A stretch of DNA of 6,108 nucleotides, taken from contig JAUVYZ010000131.1 of assembly GCA_030602845.1 (NCBI GenBank), forward strand, positions 1 through 6,108. The letters run 5' to 3'. This DNA is from Phycisphaerae bacterium (GTDB lineage: Bacteria; Planctomycetota; Phycisphaerae; Sedimentisphaerales; Anaerobacaceae). How positions within the stretch are numbered: the first letter of the stretch is position 1; every line of letters begins with the position of its first letter. The notes below the pieces were generated by a model that did not search any database, was not told the DNA's origin, and was given only the letters and a program-made list of their open reading frames with translations. The position numbers and the translations under genes were made by a program. Shown here one piece after another: positions 6,069 through 6,108 of the stretch.

Positions 6069-6096
6069 AAAATACCCGAAAGAAGGCAAAAGTCAA
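6069..6096 (-). promoter_or_regulatory. Putative promoter of the FG-GAP/ASPIC gene
   Basis: Read on the minus strand, TTGACT (6096-6091; five of six -35 bases) is followed after 16 bp by TATTTT (6074-6069; four of six -10 bases). Transcription would begin near 6062, giving a leader of about 36 nt to the GTG at 6025. No operator like those of the iron operon is present here. The element is close to the right edge, so upstream regulatory DNA is not visible. Confidence 0.55.
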
Positions 6097-6108
6097 AGGG
6101 AAAAAAGG

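Overview
The window reads as chromosomal DNA of a planctomycete, most likely of the Phycisphaerae / Sedimentisphaerales type. This rests on two large secreted-type proteins of a style common there: a parallel beta-helix protein carrying the signature DMGAYEF, a carbohydrate-binding-like module and a C-terminal dockerin-like tail ending in NNWLAG, and an FG-GAP/ASPIC protein with seven calcium loops. The lineage is inferred from protein style; there is no rRNA or other marker.

Layout. Positions 1-1412 (+) hold the 3' part of the beta-helix/CBM-like/dockerin-like gene, closed by a clear intrinsic terminator (1446-1474). Positions 1535-4480 (+) hold a compact ferrous-iron module: a consensus promoter with an operator inside its spacer, a short DtxR/MntR-family metal-dependent regulator (1598-2062), feoA (2082-2315), a 101-base gap containing a second copy of the operator in reverse orientation, and feoB (2417-4480). 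A 99-base intergenic stretch follows, with three tandem 7-bp units. Positions 6025-4580 (-) hold the FG-GAP/ASPIC gene, convergent to feoB, with its own promoter close to the right edge.

How the parts work together. The central point is a self-contained iron regulon that can be read from the sequence. The regulator keeps a DtxR-type Cys-x-x-Glu-His metal motif but an MntR-type Asp at the other side of the site. Two 18-bp palindromes, each with 8 of 9 base pairs intact and sharing 20 of 22 bases when one is reverse-complemented, closely match the DtxR/IdeR box. One sits exactly between the -35 and -10 elements of the regulator promoter, the other just before feoB. The inferred circuit is that Fe(II)-loaded regulator represses its own operon and separately controls feoB. 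FeoB is the inner-membrane Fe(II) transporter with an N-terminal GTPase, and FeoA is its small SH3-like partner.

The two flanking genes appear unrelated to iron: they encode envelope or extracellular proteins of unknown substrate. I see no mobile element, CRISPR array, tRNA or rRNA.
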